Part shown: positions 9,311 to 17,143 of the stretch, piece by piece
Layout: every line of letters begins with the position of its first letter
How positions within the stretch are numbered: position 1 is the first letter of the stretch
Source: Psychrobacter sp. Choline-02u-9
GTDB lineage: Bacteria; Pseudomonadota; Gammaproteobacteria; Pseudomonadales; Moraxellaceae
NCBI RefSeq assembly: GCF_002836505.1
Contig: NZ_PJBF01000041.1
Coordinates: 186,001 to 250,000, forward strand
Length of the DNA: 64,000 nucleotides
Direction: 5' to 3'
The notes under the pieces: model-generated
The model's database searches: none
Told to the model about the DNA's origin: nothing
The model's input: only the letters and a program-made list of their open reading frames with translations
Made by a program: the position numbers and the translations under genes

Positions 9311-10492
9311 TCAATTATTATCCATATCACTCACACTGTCGTCATTTAGTGTAGTGCGGCGTGTTGGATTGGTATTTAGGGGATCGACGTTGGCTTCTCG
9401 TGCAGTCGAGCCAGTGCTTGATTGACTGGTTACGCGCTCAGCTGACGCTTCAGGCAGACCTAAGCCCACACTAATACCATTACGTGCAGCAGTATTATTG
9501 GCGACTGGAGTATTGGCAGGCGTCGTATTTGTCCCTGCTAGTCTCAACTGGGCTGCATTACGAATCATTTGTGTCTTGGTGGCGCCGTTATACTCGCCAG
9601 ACGCGACTGATTTGTCAGTCGTGTTCGAACGACCAAGCTTGCCAAAGGTGATCTTGTTGAGCCAAGTACGGTCACGTTTGGTGCTTAATTTCACACTACC
9701 GTTGCTGGTTAGCATTTCTGGGTAGTTGATCTGCAACAGCGTTTTGTATTCATTGGCCAAATCGGTTAGACCAAGTTTTTCATGGCTATAAGCTAATACC
9801 GCAAGAGCATCTGGCGTTGACTCACTAAGTGGGTAATACTGAAATACCCATTTGGCACGGTTGACCGCTGCTACATAAGCTTCACGCTCGATATACCAAT
9901 TTGCGGCGCTCATTTCGCTCTCAGCAAACTGATTATAGATGAACGTCATACGCTGAGCGGCATCTGGTGCATACGGGCTGTTTGGATATTTATTGATAAG
10001 CTCTTGGAAATTGGCAAAGGCAATACGCAAATACGCGGTATCACGCTCAGCTTGGTTCAGTTTAAAGAGCTTTAGGCTCTCAGATGAACCTTCCATATTG
10101 GCAACGCCGCGCACATAGTAGGCATAGCTGACTTGTGGGTTAGACGGATACAGACGGATAAACTGCTCAGCACTTGCTGCCGCCATCTCATACTTATCGC
10201 CTTCGTATTGTGCATACATCATGTCAAGCAAAGCTTGTTCAGCGTACTGTCCGGTTGGGTAGAATGTACGCAGATTGGTCAGCTCTTCGATACCTTGAAT
10301 ATAATGACCTTTGTCAATCTGATTGACAGCCTCGTTATAATACCCTTGCTCTGATTTTTCAGCTGTTTCTACTGCCTCACCATCTTTGGCGCCAGTTAGA
10401 TTTTTGAAAGTCTGGCAACCCACTAGATTGACGCTAAGCGCCAGTAAGGTTATTGAGGACAGTTTGATAAACGTATTGCCAACAGCTTGCAT
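9311..10492 (-). CDS. bamD: Outer membrane protein assembly factor BamD (lipoprotein)
   Basis: BamD is the essential lipoprotein of the BAM complex that inserts beta-barrel proteins into the outer membrane. I chose the ATG at 10492 because GGAGAAG lies just upstream and it places the lipobox LVGC at a normal signal-peptide distance; the longer frame from 10537 would add 15 residues. TPR-type helical repeats follow, with conserved features such as YNEAVNQIDKGHYIQGIEEL and LINKYPNSPYAPDA. The protein is about 393 residues, against ~245 in E. coli. The extra is a Ser/Thr/Asn-rich C-terminal tail of roughly 130 residues. The divergent neighbour is rluD, an arrangement common in gammaproteobacteria. 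Confidence 0.93.
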   Translation of the reverse strand: MQAVGNTFIKLSSITLLALSVNLVGCQTFKNLTGAKDGEAVETAEKSEQGYYNEAVNQIDKGHYIQGIEELTNLRTFYPTGQYAEQALLDMMYAQYEGDKYEMAAASAEQFIRLYPSNPQVSYAYYVRGVANMEGSSESLKLFKLNQAERDTAYLRIAFANFQELINKYPNSPYAPDAAQRMTFIYNQFAESEMSAANWYIEREAYVAAVNRAKWVFQYYPLSESTPDALAVLAYSHEKLGLTDLANEYKTLLQINYPEMLTSNGSVKLSTKRDRTWLNKITFGKLGRSNTTDKSVASGEYNGATKTQMIRNAAQLRLAGTNTTPANTPVANNTAARNGISVGLGLPEASAERVTSQSSTGSTAREANVDPLNTNPTRRTTLNDDSVSDMDNN

Positions 10493-11236
10493 ACTTCTTC
10501 TCCGACACAAGACGCATAATAGCAGCGGCGCTATCATGCTATATAAAAGGTTAGTGATAAAAAACGACGCTAAATAGTCAACGATCCACCAGCAAAAATT
10601 TTTTATCGAATGCAGTTTTTGTTATGACGTATTGTACTGATAGATTGGGTTTGATACATAGCGCTTGTATAGTAAGCCAGTCATAGACCACATGCATTTA
10701 ACCACCACATGCATTGAACCGTAGTCAAACGGTTTAAATGGCAAATACTGTTAACAAAACCCAATGCCATTTTCAAACTGTATCTAAGTACGGCATTCGC
10801 ATACAGTGCCATAGCATACAGCAAAACATGGCTATACTTTATAGAATAACATTTGCTACGTCTATTTTTTCGCCATCTATATTGTATAGGCAGTTTAACA
10901 TGAGCGGATGTCACGAGCGATATCGAATGTCGCTAGCATGAGTAAATATACAGTAAATTACAGCAATGTCATGTTCTAGAGAGTTAAGCGAGACGTCTTA
11001 CAGCCTAAAAGCATGCTCAAAAATTAACAGATAGCATGCAGCTTCTATAGGGCTTATGCGTGCGACATGATACACTAGAGCGGTATAGTCTTCGCTTTTT
11101 TGTACCTTAAAGGTGGTTATCTGCCATTTATAGGCAAAGACCATAATAAAAAAACGACAATTTTTTATACTGCTATTTATAATACTATCTTCGAAGTCAC
11201 CTCACAAAACACTGTCAGGGACTTTGCCATGTATCA
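10493..11236. other. Divergent promoter region between bamD and rluD
   Basis: The 744 non-coding bases between two divergent genes must hold both promoters. Short frames on either strand here show no conserved features and overlap each other. No clear operator or RNA gene was recognised. Confidence 0.5.
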
Positions 11237-12502
11237 ATGTATCAATCCGCTATGAATAATGATGCCATGACTACCAATTTATCACCGAATCAATCGCTAG
11301 ATACTGATTCATCAGCACAAGAGTCACCAATGCCAAATGATGTTTTGAACAATAATGAGCTACCTGATAATCAACCAATGATGAGTGAGCAAGTGCATGA
11401 TGATGCGCTTGATGATGAAGAACTGCTCATCGATGATGGTAATGATCTGAACGATAGCGACATTGATGATAATGATATTGATGACAGCGATATGGACGGC
11501 GACGACGATGAAGCTCCAGTAGCGGGTCAAGCTGTACCAGTGATTGTAGACATGACGCATGTGGTCACAGAAGATCAAGCTGGCCTGCGTATTGACAAGG
11601 TCGCCTCACAAGCGTTTTCGGACTTTTCGCGTGTACAACTCCAGAACTGGATTACTGATGGTAGTCTGCTCTACAACGGCAGTGTCCAAAAACCGAAAGT
11701 CCGTGTCAAAGCAGATGACGTATTGCATCTATCAACGACGTTACAGCAGCATGGCGAAGACCAACCAGAAAACATAGATATCGATGTTGTCTATGAAGAT
11801 GATGACGTATTGGTAATTAATAAACCTGTCGGTATGGTGGTTCACCCTGGCGCTGGTAATCAAAATGGCACTTTGGTCAATGCATTGCTATATCATTATC
11901 CTCAGCAGCATCATTTACCGCGTGCAGGTCTTGTACACCGTATTGATAAAGACACCTCTGGATTGCTACTGATTGGCAAAACCAAACCTGCACAGATGGC
12001 ACTAATGGAGCAGCTAAAAGATAAGTCTGTTTATCGTCACTATAAGTGTGTGGTGGCAGGGGACCAAGCAAGCTTATCTCGTCATCGCCGTATCGATGCG
12101 CCGATTGGCCGACATCGTAACCAGCGTACTAAAATGACGGTGATGACCGCCGGCCGCGAAGCGGTAACGCATCTGCTAAATGTCACGCCATTGAACGAAA
12201 ACTACTGTCTGCTAGATGTTGGACTTGAGACTGGACGTACGCATCAAATTCGTGTGCATCTAAGTCACATTACTTATCCATTAGTCGGTGACCGTGTCTA
12301 TGGTGGCCGTCGTCAGTTGCGTTCTGGATTGACAGAAGCTCAGCGCCAAGCTATTAATAATTTCCCGCGCCAAGCATTGCATGCCTATACGTTAGGATTT
12401 GTGCATCCGACGACAGGTGAAGACATTGAAGTAACGACGCCACTACCTGAAGACATGCAAAAACTCATGGCAGTACTAAGCGACGGTTATTATGAAGAGT
12501 AA
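11237..12502 (+). CDS. rluD: 23S rRNA pseudouridine synthase RluD
   Basis: RluD makes pseudouridines 1911, 1915 and 1917 in helix 69 of 23S rRNA. An S4-like RNA-binding domain (GLRIDKVASQAFSDFSRVQL, about residues 115-134) is followed by the catalytic domain with VINKPVGMVVHPG and the active-site motif GLVHRIDKDTSGLLLIGKT, whose Asp is the catalytic residue. The protein is 421 residues, against 326 in E. coli. The first ~105 residues are a low-complexity acidic extension very rich in Asp and Asn. It is followed after 40 bases by pgeF on the same strand. Confidence 0.95.
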   Translation: MYQSAMNNDAMTTNLSPNQSLDTDSSAQESPMPNDVLNNNELPDNQPMMSEQVHDDALDDEELLIDDGNDLNDSDIDDNDIDDSDMDGDDDEAPVAGQAVPVIVDMTHVVTEDQAGLRIDKVASQAFSDFSRVQLQNWITDGSLLYNGSVQKPKVRVKADDVLHLSTTLQQHGEDQPENIDIDVVYEDDDVLVINKPVGMVVHPGAGNQNGTLVNALLYHYPQQHHLPRAGLVHRIDKDTSGLLLIGKTKPAQMALMEQLKDKSVYRHYKCVVAGDQASLSRHRRIDAPIGRHRNQRTKMTVMTAGREAVTHLLNVTPLNENYCLLDVGLETGRTHQIRVHLSHITYPLVGDRVYGGRRQLRSGLTEAQRQAINNFPRQALHAYTLGFVHPTTGEDIEVTTPLPEDMQKLMAVLSDGYYEE

Positions 12503-12542
12503 ACGCTAACGTTTACTAGATGAGAGGTGAGAGCGAGCAGCC

Positions 12543-13421
12543 ATGACGAACACGTTCCCGATGACAATGATTGCGCAAATTGATGATGTGGCTGTTTTTC
12601 AGACGGCTGCTTTTGTGTATGATGATATTGATGATTCTGCTGCTAAAAACCAGCGTACAGGGTATGAGGGTCAGTCAAATTACGGCGAGCTAAATCTAGG
12701 TCTGCATGTCAATGATAATGCACTACAAGTATTAGATAACCGCATGAGTCTATTGGCTGCTATCAATGAGCAACTGACAGATAAGTCTGCACAAAATGAG
12801 CAGCATGAGGCTATTAATCGCTTACATTGGGTCAGTCAGGTTCATGGTAAACATATTCATGATGTCGATGCTACTACACTGAATATGGCGCCACTGTCTG
12901 CTGATGCGATGGTCAGTCAACAAAATGGTCGCGGTCTGGCAATCATGACGGCAGATTGTGTGCCTATCGTGTTATATCAACCTACCAGTGGCAAAATCGC
13001 AGCGATTCATGCAGGCTGGCAAGGATTGGCCTGCGGTGTGATACAAGAAACAGTTAATCGCTTTACCGATTCAGGCCCTATACAAGCTTGGATAGGCGTT
13101 TGTATCAGTCAGGAAAACTATGAAGTAAATACAGACGTTCGCGATAAACTATTATCTGGGTGTATAGCTAACCAGACGTTATCACAGGCACATATCGATA
13201 ACTTTGTGTCGCTATTTTCTATATCGTCTTATGATGACAAGATAAAGTTGGATTTACCGAAGCTTGCTGCCATGCAGTTAGAAGCTGCTGGTGCTACAGT
13301 CATGAATGACTTACCTGTTGACTGTAGTTACGCTGATACTCACTATTACTCGTATCGCCGTCAGACTCATATGCAGCAACCTGCAACGGGTCGGATGGCA
13401 CTGGTCATCGTTCGTCGTTAG
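12543..13421 (+). CDS. pgeF: Purine nucleoside phosphorylase / laccase-domain protein (YfiH family)
   Basis: This 292-residue protein is of the YfiH/PgeF family, reported as a purine nucleoside phosphorylase with adenosine deaminase side activity and also linked to peptidoglycan editing. The zinc-site motifs are present: HWVSQVHGKHIHDVD (about residue 97), MTADCVPIVLY (about residue 139) and AIHAGWQGLACGV (about residue 157), supplying the conserved His-Cys-His set. It follows rluD in the usual rluD-yfiH order. A bidirectional terminator lies 150 bases downstream. Confidence 0.92.
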   Translation: MTNTFPMTMIAQIDDVAVFQTAAFVYDDIDDSAAKNQRTGYEGQSNYGELNLGLHVNDNALQVLDNRMSLLAAINEQLTDKSAQNEQHEAINRLHWVSQVHGKHIHDVDATTLNMAPLSADAMVSQQNGRGLAIMTADCVPIVLYQPTSGKIAAIHAGWQGLACGVIQETVNRFTDSGPIQAWIGVCISQENYEVNTDVRDKLLSGCIANQTLSQAHIDNFVSLFSISSYDDKIKLDLPKLAAMQLEAAGATVMNDLPVDCSYADTHYYSYRRQTHMQQPATGRMALVIVRR

Positions 13422-13572
13422 CAGCTTTATAGTCAGCGAACTACTAAACCGCTACGGTGTTACCCTCCCTAGATGTACTATATGTACAATCTACGGTCGG
13501 CTGCCTTGTAGCTGTTTTAGATTTCTTTGACTATATAATAATGAATAGTAGAAACAAAGTGATAAACAATAA

Positions 13573-13600
13573 AAAAACAGCAGATTATTCTGCTGTTTTT
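13573..13600. terminator. Bidirectional terminator between pgeF and the YeeE-family gene
   Basis: AAAAACAGCAGA pairs perfectly with TCTGCTGTTTTT around a TTAT loop, with A-run and T-run on the two sides. The genes converge here, so it can end both transcripts. Confidence 0.85.
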
Positions 13601-13655
13601 TATTTGAATGCTACATTTGTATTAATACAAGGTCTGTATTGGTACAAAATCTGTA

Positions 13656-14909
13656 TTAACAAACAGAGTCGCTAGATTTTGGTACTGATAAGCCAAATAG
13701 AGGACGTAAATACAGTGCCAAGAACGTACCTGCCATTGCCAGTATGCCCCAGATATAACCATGTAAGCTAAAAGAAGCGATACCACCGAAGTAAGCGCCG
13801 ATATTACAACCGAACGCGAGACGTGCGCCATATCCCATCATCAATCCGCCAATGACCGATGCTGCAAAGTTACCTGTAGTAATTTTAGTAAACTTGAACA
13901 AGCCACCCGCAGCAGAAGCGATAAACGCGCCAATGATAATGCCGATATTTAATACAGTGGTTGAGTCTGCAAAGATAGAGGCTTCAAGCGCCGCTGCATT
14001 AGCACCTTGCCAATAGCCCCAGCTAGCCACATCCATACCAAAGCCGCTTGCAATTTTAGAGCCCCACAATGTGAATGCTGACGTAATACCCCACGGTTGA
14101 CCACGTGTAAGTAATGTCAGACCGTTAAGTAAAGCTAAGACGATTGCAGCAGCAAATAGCGGCCAAGAGCCACGAAAGATTCGTTTCCAGCCAGACTCAG
14201 AAGGCACGGGCGCCATCTTCGGTGCGTTTCTTTTTTTCTCAACGACTAATGTTACCCATGCGATAATGCCGAATATGGCTAGCGACACCAGCCATGCCCC
14301 TGTATAGCCAAGACCTGTAGAGGTTGCTAAAGAGAAAGGTGCATAAGCGGGCATCTCTTCTGTCCAGAATGGCAAATGATAAGCACCAATCGTGGCGCCC
14401 ACTATGAAGAAAATAAAGGTGATGAACATAACAGAGCGTCCACCGCCTACCGCATAGAGCGTACCAGAAGCACAGCCGCCACCAAGCTGCATGCCGATAC
14501 CAAATACAAATGCGCCTACGACTAGACTGACCCCTAATGGCGCGACATAACCTGCGACAGGACCGCCAAATAGCGTCGTGCCATAAGCAAGGATTGGCGC
14601 AAATAGTGTAACAGCAACTGCCAACATTAGCATGTGTGAGCGCATCGCTTGACCGTTACCTACTGCCATCATACGTCTAAAAGCAGAGGTAAAGCCAAAG
14701 CGGGCATGAAAAAGGGTATAGCCTAACAAAAGACCTATCCCAAGTAGCAATGATTGAGAGATATGTTGAGTGGCTAATAGATACGCAAGCACCATCAATC
14801 CTACGATGCCACCACCCATAATCAAGGGTTTTTGCGGTGCATTTAGGGCCAGATCATCTCTGACGATAGGATCTTTTGTGTCGTTTACAGGTTGAACGAG
14901 AGTAGTCAA
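13656..14909 (-). CDS. YeeE/YedE family (TsuA-like) sulfur-compound transporter
   Basis: This 417-residue inner membrane protein has about ten hydrophobic segments in two pseudo-symmetric halves. Each half carries the family's conserved cysteine motif: GGGCASGTLY (Cys146) and AFGCNIGAYF (Cys368). In the characterised member TsuA, such cysteines relay thiosulfate through the pore. This member appears to be a full fused form covering both halves. No TusA-like partner gene is adjacent, so thiosulfate uptake is likely but not shown. The upstream region contains the decamer array. Confidence 0.88.
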   Translation of the reverse strand: MTTLVQPVNDTKDPIVRDDLALNAPQKPLIMGGGIVGLMVLAYLLATQHISQSLLLGIGLLLGYTLFHARFGFTSAFRRMMAVGNGQAMRSHMLMLAVAVTLFAPILAYGTTLFGGPVAGYVAPLGVSLVVGAFVFGIGMQLGGGCASGTLYAVGGGRSVMFITFIFFIVGATIGAYHLPFWTEEMPAYAPFSLATSTGLGYTGAWLVSLAIFGIIAWVTLVVEKKRNAPKMAPVPSESGWKRIFRGSWPLFAAAIVLALLNGLTLLTRGQPWGITSAFTLWGSKIASGFGMDVASWGYWQGANAAALEASIFADSTTVLNIGIIIGAFIASAAGGLFKFTKITTGNFAASVIGGLMMGYGARLAFGCNIGAYFGGIASFSLHGYIWGILAMAGTFLALYLRPLFGLSVPKSSDSVC

Positions 14910-15752
14910 GGTAATAGCTTCCTTATCCGATGATGTTATCAGATATCATTTTTATAAGAATTTATATGAGTATAGTTGCGCAGGTTTGCAGAATTGGAAA
15001 CTGTACGGCTGTTAATTCGATTGATTTGGTTTAGCAGTAAGAAGCGCTACATCATAATCCTATTGTCATTAATGTAAATACGAAGTGGTTAGAAAAAGTA
15101 GAATTAGTATATGATGATATGGAATAAATAAACCGCTGTGTATATGACCTTATATCAATAGTTATCAATAGTTATCAATAGTTATCAATAGTTATCAATA
15201 GTTATCAATAGTTATCAATAGTTATCAATAGTTATCAATAGTTATCAATAGTTATCAATAGTTATCAATAGTTATCTATAGTGCTGATAATTATAGGTTT
15301 ATTAGGTATCAGGAATTTGTTTGTGTCACATTATCAGTTAACGCGACTGACCCATTTATACAAAATATATTAAAAGTATATGTGATCTGATTAGCCAGAC
15401 TTTAATAAATAACTTAAAAACAAAAATACGTCTGATACAATGGGCTTGAATTCAATGAAGGTCGTCGCATATATACTGGTATGTATACGCTGACGTATAG
15501 AGACTATGTAATTAAAGACAGTGCAGTTAAAGACTATGCGATTGCTCTATCATTATTGATGTTTTTACCAGTTAAATTGACTCAAAGAAACGTTGCTCGG
15601 CTCGATTCTATTGTATCGCCTGAAAGCTTAAGAGCTTGAGCTATCGATAAGCATTTATTGTGAAAGTGAGGCCACTAACTATCGATTGTGGCTAAGTATC
15701 CAATATTTTGTAAGTTTTACTATTCAACCAATTATTTATTATTAGAGTACGT
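14910..15752. other. Divergent intergenic region with decamer array
   Basis: The 843 bases between the YeeE-family gene and the flavodoxin-like gene hold no credible gene. They contain the decamer array at 15151-15280. AT content is high throughout. Promoters for both flanking genes are expected here. Confidence 0.6.
15151..15280. repeat. Decamer tandem array (GTTATCAATA), 11 perfect copies
   Basis: Eleven perfect head-to-tail copies of GTTATCAATA run from 15161 to 15270, flanked by one degenerate unit on each side (TATATCAATA at 15151-15160, GTTATCTATA at 15271-15280). The period is close to one DNA helical turn. The array lies between two divergent genes, about 240 bases upstream of the YeeE-family start and 470 bases upstream of the flavodoxin-like start. 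Confidence 0.97.
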
Positions 15753-16370
15753 ATGAATACACCTGCTAAATCGTCTAACACCTCTACATCTACTGATAAC
15801 ACGCCTAATGTCTCAATCGCTGTTATCTTCCATAGTAATTATGGTCATACCAAGCGTGTCGCTGAGGCGATAGTACAAGGTGCGCATCAGCAATTGCCAG
15901 CCGCGCAAGCCAAGGCTGTCGATGTGTATGATGTTGATTGGGATTATTTAGATCAGGCAGATTTGCTGGTTTTTGGTAGCGCAGTGTATATGGGCAGTGT
16001 GACGGCTGAGTTTAAGACCTTTATGGATGAGACATCCAAGCGTTGGTATCATCGTAAATGGGAAGGCAAGTGGGCAGCAGCGTTTGCCAATTCGGGCGGT
16101 CTGAGCGGTGATAAACTTGCTGTATTGCAGCAGATTTCTCTATATGCGATGCAACATGGTATGAATTGGATTGGTCTGCCATTGATGCCAACAGGTCATG
16201 AAGCTCATGACTTAAACCGTCTGTCTAGCTTTTTGGGTTTAATGACTCAATCGCTTGATGGTCCACCTGAAGAGACACCAGGTTCGGGCGATATTGATAC
16301 TGCTATTTGGTTTGGTGATCATCTGGCCAAAACGATTATTAAGCATCAACCAGCTGATGCTAAGCTATAA
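15753..16370 (+). CDS. Flavodoxin-like NAD(P)H:quinone oxidoreductase (WrbA-like)
   Basis: This 205-residue cytoplasmic flavoprotein has the flavodoxin fold. The FMN phosphate-binding loop is FHSNYGHTKRVAEAI (about residues 27-41), and further FMN contacts are in FGSAVYMGSVTAEFKTFMD and AAFANSGGLSGDKLAVL. The first ~20 residues are polar and variable. The family reduces quinones by two electrons or acts as an FMN reductase; the exact substrate cannot be read from sequence. It ends at a bidirectional terminator facing a small lipoprotein gene. Confidence 0.82.
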   Translation: MNTPAKSSNTSTSTDNTPNVSIAVIFHSNYGHTKRVAEAIVQGAHQQLPAAQAKAVDVYDVDWDYLDQADLLVFGSAVYMGSVTAEFKTFMDETSKRWYHRKWEGKWAAAFANSGGLSGDKLAVLQQISLYAMQHGMNWIGLPLMPTGHEAHDLNRLSSFLGLMTQSLDGPPEETPGSGDIDTAIWFGDHLAKTIIKHQPADAKL

Positions 16371-16401
16371 AAACAGCTAGAACCGACAGAGCGATCGAAT
16401 A

Positions 16402-16432
16402 AAAAAGCAGACATTATTGATGTCTGCTTTTT
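16402..16432. terminator. Bidirectional terminator
   Basis: AAAAAGCAGACAT pairs perfectly with ATGTCTGCTTTTT around a 5-base loop, with T-runs in both directions. It separates the convergent flavodoxin-like and small lipoprotein genes. Confidence 0.88.
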
Positions 16433-16479
16433 TTGTGCCAATTTTTATTGAGCGATAAGTGCGATCAAGCGCTAGGCTT

Positions 16480-16605
16480 TTATTGAGCAATAAGCTTAGT
16501 AGGGGCGGGCTTCACGGGGATAGGACTGTCAACGAATTGAAATGATTGACAACCTCCTAGTAGCATCGTTGCTACTAGCAAATAGGTAAAGGCAAATGAC
16601 TTCAT
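16480..16605 (-). CDS. Small predicted lipoprotein, 41 residues
   Basis: The frame encodes MKSFAFTYLLVATMLLGGC followed by a 22-residue mature part rich in Pro, Gln, Ser and Val, ending IAQ. The N-terminus is a complete lipoprotein signal peptide: a short basic head, a hydrophobic core and lipobox LGGC, with Cys19 as the lipid-modified residue and Gln at +2. A GAGATATTACT stretch before the ATG is a possible weak ribosome-binding site. The stop lies next to a bidirectional terminator on the correct side. I do not recognise a named family. The position-specific signal peptide and terminator make it more likely real than chance. Confidence 0.68.
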   Translation of the reverse strand: MKSFAFTYLLVATMLLGGCQSFQFVDSPIPVKPAPTKLIAQ

Positions 16606-17143
16606 AGTAATATCTCAAAAACGATTTCAGCCCAACGATATATCACGACTAATCATCATTAGTAATAATAGTAGTGTAGAGTCAGGCTTATTTGCAGACA
16701 TTATATATAAAAATCAGCTGCTGATAGCAGTTTAAAGGAGATATATGTATTCGGTACTGTTCTTACGCAGGCTATCTCGCTGTTTGTAATATGGCTTATC
16801 TAACGCTCAGCTTTACTCGCTATATATAAAATTAGCCAACTGTTTGATAGTACCTATAGGCATTTTAACGGGTTGTGTTATAAATAAGAATAGTGATAAT
16901 ATGTTGAAAGCTGACCAAATAGTCAAGTATCCTATAGTACGAGTTTTCTAACAAATTTGTTCGATGAATGCTCATATTTGCAACCAGCTTACTTGATATA
17001 AAAAAGTGCGTTGTGCTGATTTTTTTATCTCTTAAGAATGTGTTAGCAAGATACAAACCAAGTGCTTACGTTCAGCATTTGAGCCATCAAATTCTTTAAG
17101 CCTTATGCTTATCTTCATTATTTTATTTTAGCCGAGTCTTGCT
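16606..17143. other. xdhA upstream region
   Basis: The 538 bases between the small lipoprotein and xdhA hold no credible gene; a 63-codon minus-strand frame has no family features. The stretch contains the RutR-like operator at 16912-16925 and a matching sigma-70-like promoter, leaving a leader of about 200 bases before xdhA. Confidence 0.55.
16911..16938 (+). promoter_or_regulatory. Putative xdhA promoter with RutR-like operator
   Basis: The operator core TGACCAAATAGTCA (16912-16925) matches the two other copies at 29843-29856 and 32394-32407 apart from its centre base. It overlaps a candidate -35 element CTGACC (16911-16916), which sits 16 bases before a -10-like TATAGT (16933-16938). A repressor bound here would block the -35 element. 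Both the promoter and the binding protein are inferred. Confidence 0.6.

Noticed and set aside
10681..10941. Two overlapping frames of 67-77 codons between bamD and rluD
   Set aside because: They lie on opposite strands over the same bases, lack ribosome-binding sites and look like chance frames in a promoter region.
15161..15270. Decamer array as a replication origin or CRISPR-like array
   Set aside because: The units have no spacers, and they match the DnaA box imperfectly; no dnaA, dnaN or cas gene is near.
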